Source of the DNA: Puniceicoccales bacterium
Lineage (GTDB): Bacteria > Verrucomicrobiota > Verrucomicrobiia > Opitutales > UBA953
NCBI GenBank assembly: GCA_031289285.1
Contig: JAITPT010000029.1
Span: 1-11,205 of the forward strand
Reading direction: 5' to 3'
DNA: 11,205 nt
The position numbers and the translations under genes are program-made. Positions 1 through 6,517 of the stretch are shown here, piece after piece. How positions within the stretch are numbered: position 1 is the stretch's first letter; each line of letters starts with the position of its first letter. The notes beneath the pieces are model-generated. The model was not told the DNA's origin. It did no database searches and saw nothing but the letters and a program-made list of their open reading frames with translations.

Positions 1-45
1 GACGGGCGAGCGGTGAGCAAGAGGCGAAAGGAGGGGAAAGGAGAG

Positions 46-194
46 CGGGCGGCTTTCCGGTGGCGGCGTCTTGAGTCCTGAGTCCGGTGTCCTTGGCGGC
101 GGGGCGGCGCTCGGGGCGGCGGCGGCTTAGGACGCCGGACACAAGACACTGGACGCCGCCAGTGGGACGCAAGACTCACAGGACGCCGCTGGTG
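46..194. repeat. GC-rich direct repeat, copy A (hairpin-forming)
   Basis: First of two copies of a GC-rich block; the second starts 195 bp further on. It holds a cluster of GNGTCC words (GAGTCC, GAGTCC, GTGTCC at about 74-92) and then, after a G-rich spacer, their complements (from 129). The arms GTCCGGTGTCCT (82-93) and AGGACGCCGGAC (129-140) pair over 12 positions with one T:G. Outer arms GTCTTG (68-73) and CAAGAC (142-147) extend the stem. The block continues into GGGACGCAAGACTC and GGACGCCGCTGG words. No protein is supported: frames here give only Arg/Gly/Ala-rich strings. It may act as DNA structure or as an untranslated element; its function is unknown. Confidence 0.75.
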
Positions 195-237
195 TGACGT
201 GGCGGCGGGCGCAGGCGAGTGGCGGGGTGCTGCTGGT

Positions 238-395
238 GGCGCGGCGTTTTTCCGGGGGCGGTGTCTTGAGTCCGGAGTCCGGCGTCCTTGGCGGGCGGGG
301 CGGGGCGGCTTTCGGCGGGCGGGCGGCTTAGGACGCCGGACACAAGACACTGGACGCCGCTGGCGGGACGCAAGACTCGCGGGACGCCGCTGGTG
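238..395. repeat. GC-rich direct repeat, copy B (hairpin-forming, G-rich loop)
   Basis: Second copy of the block seen at 46-194, with the same order of words. Here the inner arms GTCCGGCGTCCT (277-288) and AGGACGCCGGAC (330-341) pair perfectly. The outer arms GTCTTG (263-268) and CAAGAC (343-348) again pair, with an 8-nt bulge on the left and 1 nt on the right. The loop is about 6 nt longer than in copy A. It contains five runs of three or more G (293-295, 297-300, 302-305, 317-319, 321-323), a possible G-quadruplex motif. The tail repeats GGACGCCGCTGG and GGGACGCAAGA words up to about 405. It lies downstream of ruvB, whose stop codon is at 503-505. Confidence 0.75.
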
Positions 396-502
396 GGACG
401 CAAGAGTTGCCGGAGGGCGGCGGCGAGACGCCGCCGACCACACGGGCAAGCAAGTTTTTTAGCCTGGTTAATAAAAATGTTTTCCGCCTTGGCTCGGTTT
501 TT
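396..502. other. Intergenic segment downstream of ruvB
   Basis: This is the stretch between repeat copy B and the ruvB stop codon. It contains a perfect 7-bp stem with a 3-nt loop (419-425 with 429-435) and then an AT-richer piece with T6 at 455-460. Read in the direction of ruvB transcription, the hairpin is not followed by a U-run, so an intrinsic terminator is not supported. The 11-mer TTTAGCCTGGT at 458-468 also occurs, inverted, at the right end of both repeats at 3418-3969. Nothing coding was found. Confidence 0.4.
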
Positions 503-1597
503 TCAAAACAACTCGGCTTGGGTGGCGCGGCGTTTGGGTAAGATGCCTAAGACGCCCCAACCTTTGTCGGTTAAGGTGCGACCTTGAGGGGTGCGGGCTA
601 AATAACCCTCTTGTATTAGATATGGCTCGTGGACCTCCTCCAAGGTGTGCTCGTCTTCGCCGACAGCGACACCAATTGTGCCCAGACCAACCGGCCCGCC
701 ACCGTAATTTTCCGCCATCACGCGCAAGACTCGCTTGTCCATCTCGTCAAGCCCGTTTTGGTCAATCTCCAAAAGTTCCAGCGCCGCCGCCGCGACATCG
801 CGTGTCACCGCGCCGTCCGCACGCTCGAGCGCGTAGTCGCGGGTGAAGCGGATGAGGTTGTTGACGATGCGCGGAGTGCCGCGCGCACGGCGAGCGATTT
901 CCAACGCGCCGCCGTTGTCAATCGTCATTCCGAGCAACTCACAGTTGCGACGGACGATTTTGAAAAGGTCTTCGTGCGAGTAGTAATCGAGGCGCGTTTG
1001 CAGGGTGAAGCGGCTGCGCATGGGCGCGGTGAGCAAGCCCGTGCGCGTGGTCGCGCCGACGAGCGTGAAGCGCGGGATGTTGAGGCGCACACTGCGGGCG
1101 TTCGGCCCTTGATCTATCATGATGTCTATGCGGAAGTCCTCCATTGCGGAGTAGAGAAACTCTTCGACGGTTTTTGAGATGCGGTGGATTTCATCTATGA
1201 AAAGGATTTCGCCCGTCTCAAGACTCGTGAGCAAGCCAGCGAGGTCGGAGGCTTTTTCGATAACAGGGCCAGAGGTGATTTTAATTTTGGCACCCATTTC
1301 GGCAGCGAGGATGAAGGCAAGCGTGGTTTTGCCGAGTCCGGGCGGTCCGTGAATGAGGATGTGGTCGAGGGCACGCCCTTCGCGGCGGGCGGCACCAGTC
1401 ATCACGCGCAAACGCTCGATAGTGCGGAGCTGCCCGGTGAAGTCGCCAAAGTTTGGCGGGCGCAATGCGGCCTCGAGCGCGGAGTCTTTTTGACGCAACG
1501 CGCCCGTGTAGGGGCTACCGGCATTGGCGGCGGGCGCGGTGTCGGGCGCGGTGTCGAGCGCGGCGGATGGGGCGTTTTTATTTTTCGGAGCGGCCAT
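503..1597 (-). CDS. ruvB: Holliday junction branch migration DNA helicase RuvB
   Basis: RuvB is the hexameric AAA+ motor of the RuvABC complex. It hydrolyses ATP to drive branch migration of Holliday junctions during recombinational repair in the cytoplasm. Numbered from the ATG at 1597 (364 aa), the protein shows Walker A GPPGLGKT (84-91), Walker B LFIDEIHR (132-139), sensor 1 GATTR (181-185) and the MRSRF arginine-finger region (193-197). A C-terminal winged-helix part contains RTPQGRTLT. About 45 N-terminal residues, rich in Ala, Pro and Thr, precede the conserved LRPPNF segment; this is longer than the roughly 340-residue E. coli protein. An in-frame TTG at 1615 would add six residues. 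Neither start has a Shine-Dalgarno sequence, so ATG was preferred. The gene lies about 100 bp downstream of guaA on the same strand, possibly in one transcript. Family assignment is secure; the exact start is not. Confidence 0.96.
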   Translation of the reverse strand: MAAPKNKNAPSAALDTAPDTAPAANAGSPYTGALRQKDSALEAALRPPNFGDFTGQLRTIERLRVMTGAARREGRALDHILIHGPPGLGKTTLAFILAAEMGAKIKITSGPVIEKASDLAGLLTSLETGEILFIDEIHRISKTVEEFLYSAMEDFRIDIMIDQGPNARSVRLNIPRFTLVGATTRTGLLTAPMRSRFTLQTRLDYYSHEDLFKIVRRNCELLGMTIDNGGALEIARRARGTPRIVNNLIRFTRDYALERADGAVTRDVAAAALELLEIDQNGLDEMDKRVLRVMAENYGGGPVGLGTIGVAVGEDEHTLEEVHEPYLIQEGYLARTPQGRTLTDKGWGVLGILPKRRATQAELF

Positions 1598-1696
1598 ATT
1601 TTTTGCGGTAGGCAAGTTAGCGGCGGGCGTAGCCGGCGGGAAGTCGAAAGGGGGCAGTGCCCGCGACTCGCCCTCGTCCCCCGCCCTGCCCTGCGT

Positions 1697-3241
1697 TCAC
1701 TCCCACTCGATTGTGGCGGGGGGTTTTGAGGAAATATCATAGACGACGCGGTTCACTCCTTTGACTTCGTTGATGATGCGTCCCGACACTTTTTGCAGTA
1801 GCTCGTATGGCAAATGTGCCCAGTCTGCCGTCATCGCGTCGGAGCTTGTCACAGCCCGCAAGGAGACGAGGTAATCGTAGGTTCGCTCGTCGCCCATCAC
1901 GCCCACGGTTTTGACGGGGATGAAGACGGTGAACGCCTGCCACGTTTTTTCATACCAGCCGGATTTGTGCAGTTCTTCGATAAACACGGCGTCGGCGGCG
2001 CGGAGGATGTCGCAATATTCCTTCTTGACTTCGCCCAAAATGCGCACTCCCAGCCCCGGCCCGGGGAACGGGTGTCGCCAGAGCATATCGTGGGGCAGCC
2101 CCACCTCCAAGCCCAGTGCGCGCACCTCGTCTTTGAACAGCTCGCGTATCGGCTCCACGAGTTTCAGCTTCATGTTTTTGGGCAGACCGCCCACGTTGTG
2201 GTGGCTCTTGATGACCGCCGAGTGCGAGTTGGCGATGGCGGCAGACTCGATGACGTCTGGGTAAATCGTCCCCTGCGCCAAAAACTTCGCGCCGCTCTGT
2301 TCCGCAATTTTCGGGAACTCGTCTTCAAACACTTTGATAAACTCGCCGCCGATAATTTTGCGTTTTTTCTCTGGGTCTTCCACGCCCTTGAGTTTTTTCA
2401 GGAAACGCTCGGCGGCGTCCACCACCACCAAGTTCATCTTGAAATGGTCGCGAAACATTTTCACCACCTGCTCGCGTTCGCCCAGCCGCAGCAGCCCGTG
2501 GTCCACGAAAACGCACGTCAACTGTTTGCCGATGGCTTTGTGCAAAAGCGCAGCGACGACGGAGGAGTCCACCCCGCCGCTGAGCGCGAGGAGCACGTTG
2601 CTCTCGCCGACTTGGGCGCGCACGGCGGCGATAGCGTCGTTGACGAAGTTCGACATCCGCCAATCCGCCTTCACGCGGCAGATTTTGAACAAAAAGTTTT
2701 TTAAGATTTTCACCCCTTGGCGCGTGTGCTCGACCTCGGGGTGAAACTGCAGTCCGTAGCGGCGGCGTGCGCTGTCCTCGATAGCAGCGAAGGCCGAGTT
2801 CTCAGTCCGCGCCACTGCCCGCGCCCCTTTGGGCAAGCGCGCCACCTTATCGCCATGCGAATTCCAGACCGTCAACGGCCCCTTGATGCCCGCGAGAAGA
2901 CCCGACTCGCCCGTGATTTCGAGTGTGCTGCTGCCGTATTCGCGGTGGGTGCTTTTGGCGACGGCACCGCCCGTCATCTCTGCGATGAGTTGCAAACCGT
3001 AGCAGATGCCGAGCACGGGCACACCCAAGTCAAAAACCCCAGCGTCGGGGCGCGGCGACTCCGGCTCCTTCACGCTCGCCGGCCCGCCAGAAAGTATGAC
3101 CCCCGCGACACCCTCCGCCCGCAACACCGCCGCTGGCGTGTTGAACGGGAAAATACGCGAGTGGACGTTGCACTCGCGGATGCGGCGGGCGATGACCTGC
3201 GTGTATTGGGAGCCGAAGTCGAGAACTGCTATGATTGCCAT
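1697..3241 (-). CDS. guaA: Glutamine-hydrolysing GMP synthase GuaA
   Basis: GuaA converts XMP, ATP and glutamine to GMP, the last step of guanine nucleotide synthesis, in the cytoplasm. The 514-aa length fits the family (about 525 in E. coli). The N-terminal class I glutamine amidotransferase domain runs to about residue 190. Its triad is visible as Cys80 in GICYG, and His167 and Glu169 in QFHPEVEHT. The ATP-pyrophosphatase domain follows with the P-loop SGGVDSS (221-227). The C-terminal dimerisation domain ends in the typical SSKPPATIEWE. The ATG at 3241 was chosen because MAIIAVLDFGSQYTQ matches the usual family start. The frame is open for 32 more codons upstream, but they encode unrelated sequence. 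No clear ribosome binding site is seen; a T7 run and small inverted repeats lie just upstream. The gene is complete and intact. Confidence 0.98.
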   Translation of the reverse strand: MAIIAVLDFGSQYTQVIARRIRECNVHSRIFPFNTPAAVLRAEGVAGVILSGGPASVKEPESPRPDAGVFDLGVPVLGICYGLQLIAEMTGGAVAKSTHREYGSSTLEITGESGLLAGIKGPLTVWNSHGDKVARLPKGARAVARTENSAFAAIEDSARRRYGLQFHPEVEHTRQGVKILKNFLFKICRVKADWRMSNFVNDAIAAVRAQVGESNVLLALSGGVDSSVVAALLHKAIGKQLTCVFVDHGLLRLGEREQVVKMFRDHFKMNLVVVDAAERFLKKLKGVEDPEKKRKIIGGEFIKVFEDEFPKIAEQSGAKFLAQGTIYPDVIESAAIANSHSAVIKSHHNVGGLPKNMKLKLVEPIRELFKDEVRALGLEVGLPHDMLWRHPFPGPGLGVRILGEVKKEYCDILRAADAVFIEELHKSGWYEKTWQAFTVFIPVKTVGVMGDERTYDYLVSLRAVTSSDAMTADWAHLPYELLQKVSGRIINEVKGVNRVVYDISSKPPATIEWE

Positions 3242-3250
3242 TGCTGAAAA

Positions 3251-3278
3251 AAAGCGGGGCACCGGGTGCGTTACGCAC
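3251..3278 (-). promoter_or_regulatory. Possible alternative hairpins in the guaA leader
   Basis: In the transcript sense, GTGCG (3278-3274), CGCAC (3270-3266) and GTGC (3262-3259) follow one another upstream of the guaA ATG. The middle segment can pair with either the first or the third, and a T7 run comes shortly before the start codon. The arrangement recalls an attenuator, but the stems are only 4-6 bp and CCCGC separates the second stem from the T-run. It is not a recognisable purine riboswitch. It is offered only as a candidate. Confidence 0.15.
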
Positions 3279-3417
3279 GCTCGGCGCGGGTTGCGAAAGA
3301 GTAGCCGGAATAAGAAAGCCGCCGCGCAAGGGAACAACTAAATTCAGCTTCGTCGCTATTTTGCATGGAAGCAATGGTGCCTCAGCCCTGCACGGGGCGT
3401 GATGGGAGTGAGGGGTT

Positions 3418-3697
3418 GGTTGATGAATAGTGACGGCGTATGCACCTGTGGTGTGTGCCCCGCGACAATCCTGATGTGTGCGAAGCCGCGTGTGCGATGG
3501 AGTGCCTGACTGCCACTCGCCATTTTGAAGTCAAGTAGGAAAAATGGCTGCCTTTTTATTCGGGTGTGACAAATGGGCAAAATGGCTACTGCGCGGTAAG
3601 TGCATGATTTTCCGAATGGTTGTGAAACAATCCGAACGCCTTCCGAAAAATTGCCGGATATCCTGACTGAATAATTTACCAGGCTAAATACTTTTGC
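3418..3697. repeat. Direct repeat of about 250 bp, copy 1
   Basis: First copy of a direct repeat in the guaA to secretion-cluster gap. The nearly identical core runs from 3451 to 3697. A looser prefix (GGTTGATGAATAGTG at 3418) is shared with copy 2 but followed here by extra bases. The copies have about 177 nearly identical bases at their right ends, with six substitutions. Both keep an open minus-strand frame of about 60 codons, from AKVFSLVNYSVRISGNF to LLDFKMASGS in this copy. No protein family was recognised for it. The right end carries ACCAGGCTAAA (3678-3688). It could be a mobile or dispersed non-autonomous element; terminal inverted repeats and target-site duplications were not evident. 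Confidence 0.85.
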
Positions 3698-3703
3698 TGG
3701 TCG

Positions 3704-3969
3704 GGTTGATAAATAGTGGTAGTGTGTGCTCCGCGACAATCCTGCTGTGTGCGAAGCCGCGTGTGGGGACGGAGGTGTTAACTGCCACACGCCATTTTGA
3801 AGTCAAGTAGGAAAAATGGCTGCCTTTTTATTCGGGTGTGGCAAATGGGCAAAATGGCGACTGCGCGGTAAGTGCATGATTTTTCGAATGGTTGCGAAAC
3901 AATCCGAACTCCCTCCGAAAAATTGCCGGATATCCTGACTGAATAATTTACCAGGCTAAATACTTTTGC
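3704..3969. repeat. Direct repeat of about 250 bp, copy 2
   Basis: Second copy of the repeat at 3418-3697, beginning about 6 bp after the first ends; the core is 3722-3969. Its minus-strand frame has a natural start and stop: an ATG at 3984 and a TAA at 3778-3780. These give a 68-residue open frame starting MGTPAAKVF and ending KMACGS. A C12 tract on that strand lies one base upstream of this ATG. The frame differs from copy 1 at two amino acids over the shared stretch (Gly to Glu, Ser to Cys). Whether it is translated cannot be told, and no Shine-Dalgarno sequence is present. Confidence 0.85.
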
Positions 3970-4349
3970 CGCTGGAGTGCCCATTGGGGGGGGGGGGATT
4001 TTCGCGGAACTATAAATCCTACGGGGATTGGCGTTTCCCGAACCGCCCATACCCGCGCCTCCCATTCCAAACAACCAGTAGCGCGAGGAACCCAAATTCA
4101 ACTCACGCCACCAAGCCCACACCATCACCCTCCCTCGCCCACGCCCTCACCTCACACAAACACAAAGGCGGTTTGCCGATTGCCCCCCCCCCATGTCCTC
4201 TCGCCCTCCACCTCTCGCCCATACTCCTCCCCCTGCCTCCCCCCGCCCACGCCCTAAATCTGCAAAATCTCCAATAGGGTGAAACACCATGCCTCATTCT
4301 GCTGTTTTACAGCACACTCGCCACAACGCAGAAACCAACCATTCCAACC
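3970..4349. other. C-rich intergenic leader before the secretion cluster
   Basis: No convincing gene was found in these 380 bp. A run of 12 G (3986-3997) and a run of 10 C (4183-4192) stand out. A TATAAA at 4011-4016 could be a -10 element of a promoter for the downstream genes. A TTGGGG at 3984-3989 would put the G-run inside a too-long 21-bp spacer. From about 4030 the plus strand is very poor in G and rich in CCC and CAC words. A 29-codon Pro-rich frame starts at 4193 directly after the C-run; it is not considered a gene. Confidence 0.4.
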
Positions 4350-5735
4350 GTGCCACCACCCGCCTCCACCAAAAAACTCCGTTCCGCCGCGCCCGCGCTC
4401 TTACCTGCGCCCGGCTGGCTTTTCTTTTGGGAAACGCTCCCGCTCGCCCCCTCCGAAGCCAAGACGCCCGCCGCTCTCGAAAGCCTCACCCTGCTCTCCC
4501 TCGAGTCTCATGCTCCGCTCCCTGCTGACCAGCTTGCTCACGGCTGGCGTCTCTTTGCGCAGCCTGCGAAAAACGCTGCTCCGCCGAGCGCCCCGCAAAA
4601 AACCGCCAACGGCGAAACGGGCGACGACTCCAAACCTGCCAAACCTCCGGCCCCTGCTGCCCACCTTCACGCCAGCCTCCTCTACTATGCGACCGCCCGC
4701 GAACGCCTCCGCGAAGCCGCCAACGGCGACTACGAGCGCGCTGCCTTCATCCTCCCCGACTTCCTCCTCGCGCCCGACACCGCGCCCGACCTCTGGCACT
4801 GGCTCGCCACTCCTGCTGCCCTCACCGCCGTCCGTTTCGCGTCGCACACCCCGCTTCCCACGGAAATCAAATCTTGGCCCTTGCCCGCTGGCACTGGCAC
4901 CCTCGCTGCTCGTGCTGCCACCGAGCGCACCCTTCGCGAACCCCTTTGCCACGGCAAACACGCGCCCACTTTTGTCTGGCAAGGAGCTACTGCTGCTGGC
5001 GTGAAAACCCTCCTCGCCCGCTGGCAAGACACTACCAGCAACGCCATCCGCACGGTCGCCTTCCCCATCGCCGACGCTTGGAACGCCGACCCACGCGAAC
5101 GCGCATGGCTCGCCCGCGAACGCAAAACCCGTGCCAACCGCCGCACCCTCAACCACGCCACCATCGCTGGCCTCGGCGCGTGGGCGCTCCTACTCGTGGC
5201 GGGTGCAGTCTGCTTCTTTCTGAAAAGGCACGCTGACGCCGAAGTCGTCCGCCAGAACGAACGCCAAGCCGAGGTCGAGGCCATCCAAGCCAAGAACGAC
5301 CTCATCCAGCGGCTCGACGAGCTACAAGCCATCGAGGAGTCTGCTCGCCCCTCTTTCTTTGACACCCTCGCAGTTCTCAACCACCTCCGCCCGCCCGACA
5401 TCTACTTTGAAGAAGTGGACACCAACACCAAGACCAGCCCCGCCCAAATCCAAGTCGTCGCGGCGGCGGCGGATTCCCAAAAAATCACCGACTACGTGAA
5501 GACGCTCCGCCAAGACAAACAATTTGCCGCCGTGACCGAGCCGGAGTCCAAGAACGTCAACGGACGCACCACCTACACATTCCGCGTCACCGTCGCCCGC
5601 CTCGATGTCGAGCGCGAAAGCACCGCCGCCGTCGCCGAGGAAATCAAATCCGTCCTCAACGAAAAAACACCCGCCGCCGCCGCTGCTGCCGCCGCAAAAC
5701 CCGCCGCGCCCGCCGCCGCAACACCCGAAAAATAA
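4350..5735 (+). CDS. GspL/PilN-like inner-membrane secretion/pilus assembly protein
   Basis: This is a predicted single-span inner-membrane protein that would connect cytoplasmic and periplasmic parts of a type II secretion or type IV pilus-like machine. The 461 residues divide into four parts. A cytoplasmic region (1-270) is rich in Ala and Pro and has no recognisable motif. A transmembrane helix spans about 272-291 (IAGLGAWALLLVAGAVCFFL). A charged coiled coil covers about 292-330. A periplasmic domain follows, with the pattern LRPPDIYFEEV and, later, YTFRVTVARLDVE, as in the ferredoxin-like fold of GspL-C/PilN. The C-terminus is an Ala/Pro tail. The start is a GTG; the frame opens at 4278 with no ATG or other strong start before it. 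The assignment leans on the topology and on the downstream GspM-like and secretin genes. The N-terminal half does not show clear actin-like PilM/GspL motifs. Confidence 0.7.
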   Translation: MPPPASTKKLRSAAPALLPAPGWLFFWETLPLAPSEAKTPAALESLTLLSLESHAPLPADQLAHGWRLFAQPAKNAAPPSAPQKTANGETGDDSKPAKPPAPAAHLHASLLYYATARERLREAANGDYERAAFILPDFLLAPDTAPDLWHWLATPAALTAVRFASHTPLPTEIKSWPLPAGTGTLAARAATERTLREPLCHGKHAPTFVWQGATAAGVKTLLARWQDTTSNAIRTVAFPIADAWNADPRERAWLARERKTRANRRTLNHATIAGLGAWALLLVAGAVCFFLKRHADAEVVRQNERQAEVEAIQAKNDLIQRLDELQAIEESARPSFFDTLAVLNHLRPPDIYFEEVDTNTKTSPAQIQVVAAAADSQKITDYVKTLRQDKQFAAVTEPESKNVNGRTTYTFRVTVARLDVERESTAAVAEEIKSVLNEKTPAAAAAAAAKPAAPAAATPEK

Positions 5736-5740
5736 ACCCG

Positions 5741-5790
5741 CCAACCAACCAACCACTCGCCAACCAACCGCCGCCAACCACTCGCCAACC
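5741..5790 (+). repeat. Short CCAAC-rich direct repeat between the GspL-like and GspM-like genes
   Basis: The 74-bp gap between the two genes is almost free of G on the plus strand and built from CCAAC words. AACCACTCGCCAACC occurs at 5751-5765 and again at 5776-5790. It probably arose by slippage. No ribosome binding site lies within it. Confidence 0.6.
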
Positions 5791-5809
5791 TTCCGCGCCA
5801 CTTCCGCAC

Positions 5810-6400
5810 ATGTTCAAGCCCAAGACCAATCCTGCCAAGACCTCCCTCATCTCGCTACGCGAGCGCGTCCTCCTCGTCGCTGCCCTCTGGGTAGTCGCCC
5901 TCATCGCAGGCTCCGCCATCTTCAGAAATTACCGCGAAGCCAGCACCCGCCTCGCCGCCGCACGACAAGTCATCGCCAGCCAGCAGCACGTCATAGACAC
6001 ACAAGCCGAGACCGACAAAGACCTCGAAGAACACAAAAAACGCCTCGGCGAAAGCGACCTCTCCCTCGGCATCGGCTTCCAGACCCTCGTCGAATCATTC
6101 GCAGTCCCCGTCGGCCTCGTCCCAAACTTCGACTTCGCAAAACCCCGCGCCGACGACAAAAACGGAATAAAAACTACCACCATCCGCGTCAGCTTTGCCG
6201 ACGCCAGCGGCTCCTCGCTCTACCTCAAACGCCTCCTCAACTTTGAAGACCGCCTCCGCGAACAAAGCAAAAAAATGCCCCTCGTCGTCGCCTCCGCCCG
6301 CGTAAAAGTCCTCAGCCCACGCGGCGATATGCGGACCACCTACGACATCCAGACCTACAGCGTCAGCAAAAAGAACACCCCCACCAAAACCAAAAACTAA
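5810..6400 (+). CDS. GspM/PilO-like inner-membrane protein
   Basis: A 196-aa bitopic membrane protein of the size and layout of GspM/PilO. A short basic cytoplasmic N-terminus is followed by a transmembrane helix at about 19-38 (RVLLVAALWVVALIAGSAIF), a periplasmic coiled coil (about 40-77) and a small alpha/beta domain (about 85-185). The tail is Lys/Thr-rich. In characterised systems GspL/GspM or PilN/PilO form heterodimers in the inner membrane that link the assembly ATPase to the secretin. The gene sits between a GspL/PilN-like gene and a secretin gene, and that order is the main support. Primary sequence in this family is poorly conserved, so GspM and PilO cannot be told apart here. The ATG at 5810 starts the open part of the frame that covers the membrane helix. 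No Shine-Dalgarno sequence is seen. Confidence 0.7.
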   Translation: MFKPKTNPAKTSLISLRERVLLVAALWVVALIAGSAIFRNYREASTRLAAARQVIASQQHVIDTQAETDKDLEEHKKRLGESDLSLGIGFQTLVESFAVPVGLVPNFDFAKPRADDKNGIKTTTIRVSFADASGSSLYLKRLLNFEDRLREQSKKMPLVVASARVKVLSPRGDMRTTYDIQTYSVSKKNTPTKTKN

Positions 6401-6517
6401 GCCGCTCCTGCCGCCCTCCCGCGCCGCGACCACGCCCGAAAAACAAACCGCCAAACCCGCCCGCTTCAACCCTCCACTCACACTCACTCACACCTGAAAA
6501 CAACCTTTCCCACGAAC

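Noticed and set aside
46..395. Repeats considered as a CRISPR array
   Set aside because: There are only two long, imperfect copies with internal hairpins, no regular short repeats with unique spacers, and no cas genes nearby.
419..435. 7-bp hairpin as the ruvB terminator
   Set aside because: No T-run follows on the minus strand; the nearby T6 lies on the wrong side and strand.
199..462. Small open frames in the GC-rich repeat region
   Set aside because: They encode repetitive Arg/Gly/Ala strings that follow the DNA repeats, and the two repeat copies differ in length by 6 bp in the loop with other changes outside any shared frame.
1814..2704. Long plus-strand open frame of about 296 codons
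   Set aside because: It lies entirely antisense to guaA, whose protein is recognisable throughout. Such frames arise from biased codon use in GC-rich genes.
3356..3790. 144-codon minus-strand frame spanning repeat copy 1
   Set aside because: Only the central 60 or so codons are shared with copy 2. The flanks look random, so the full frame is not called as a gene.
3966..4277. Plus-strand 103-codon frame between the repeats and the secretion genes
   Set aside because: It reads through both homopolymer runs, has low-complexity Pro/His/Leu content, lacks a ribosome binding site and resembles no known protein.
4279..5156. Alternative frames over the first part of the GspL-like gene (plus 4279-5004, minus 4401-5156)
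   Set aside because: Their products are Pro/Ser/Arg- or Gly/Arg-rich without hydrophobic pattern. The frame from 4350 continues through a membrane helix, a coiled coil and a PilN-like domain.
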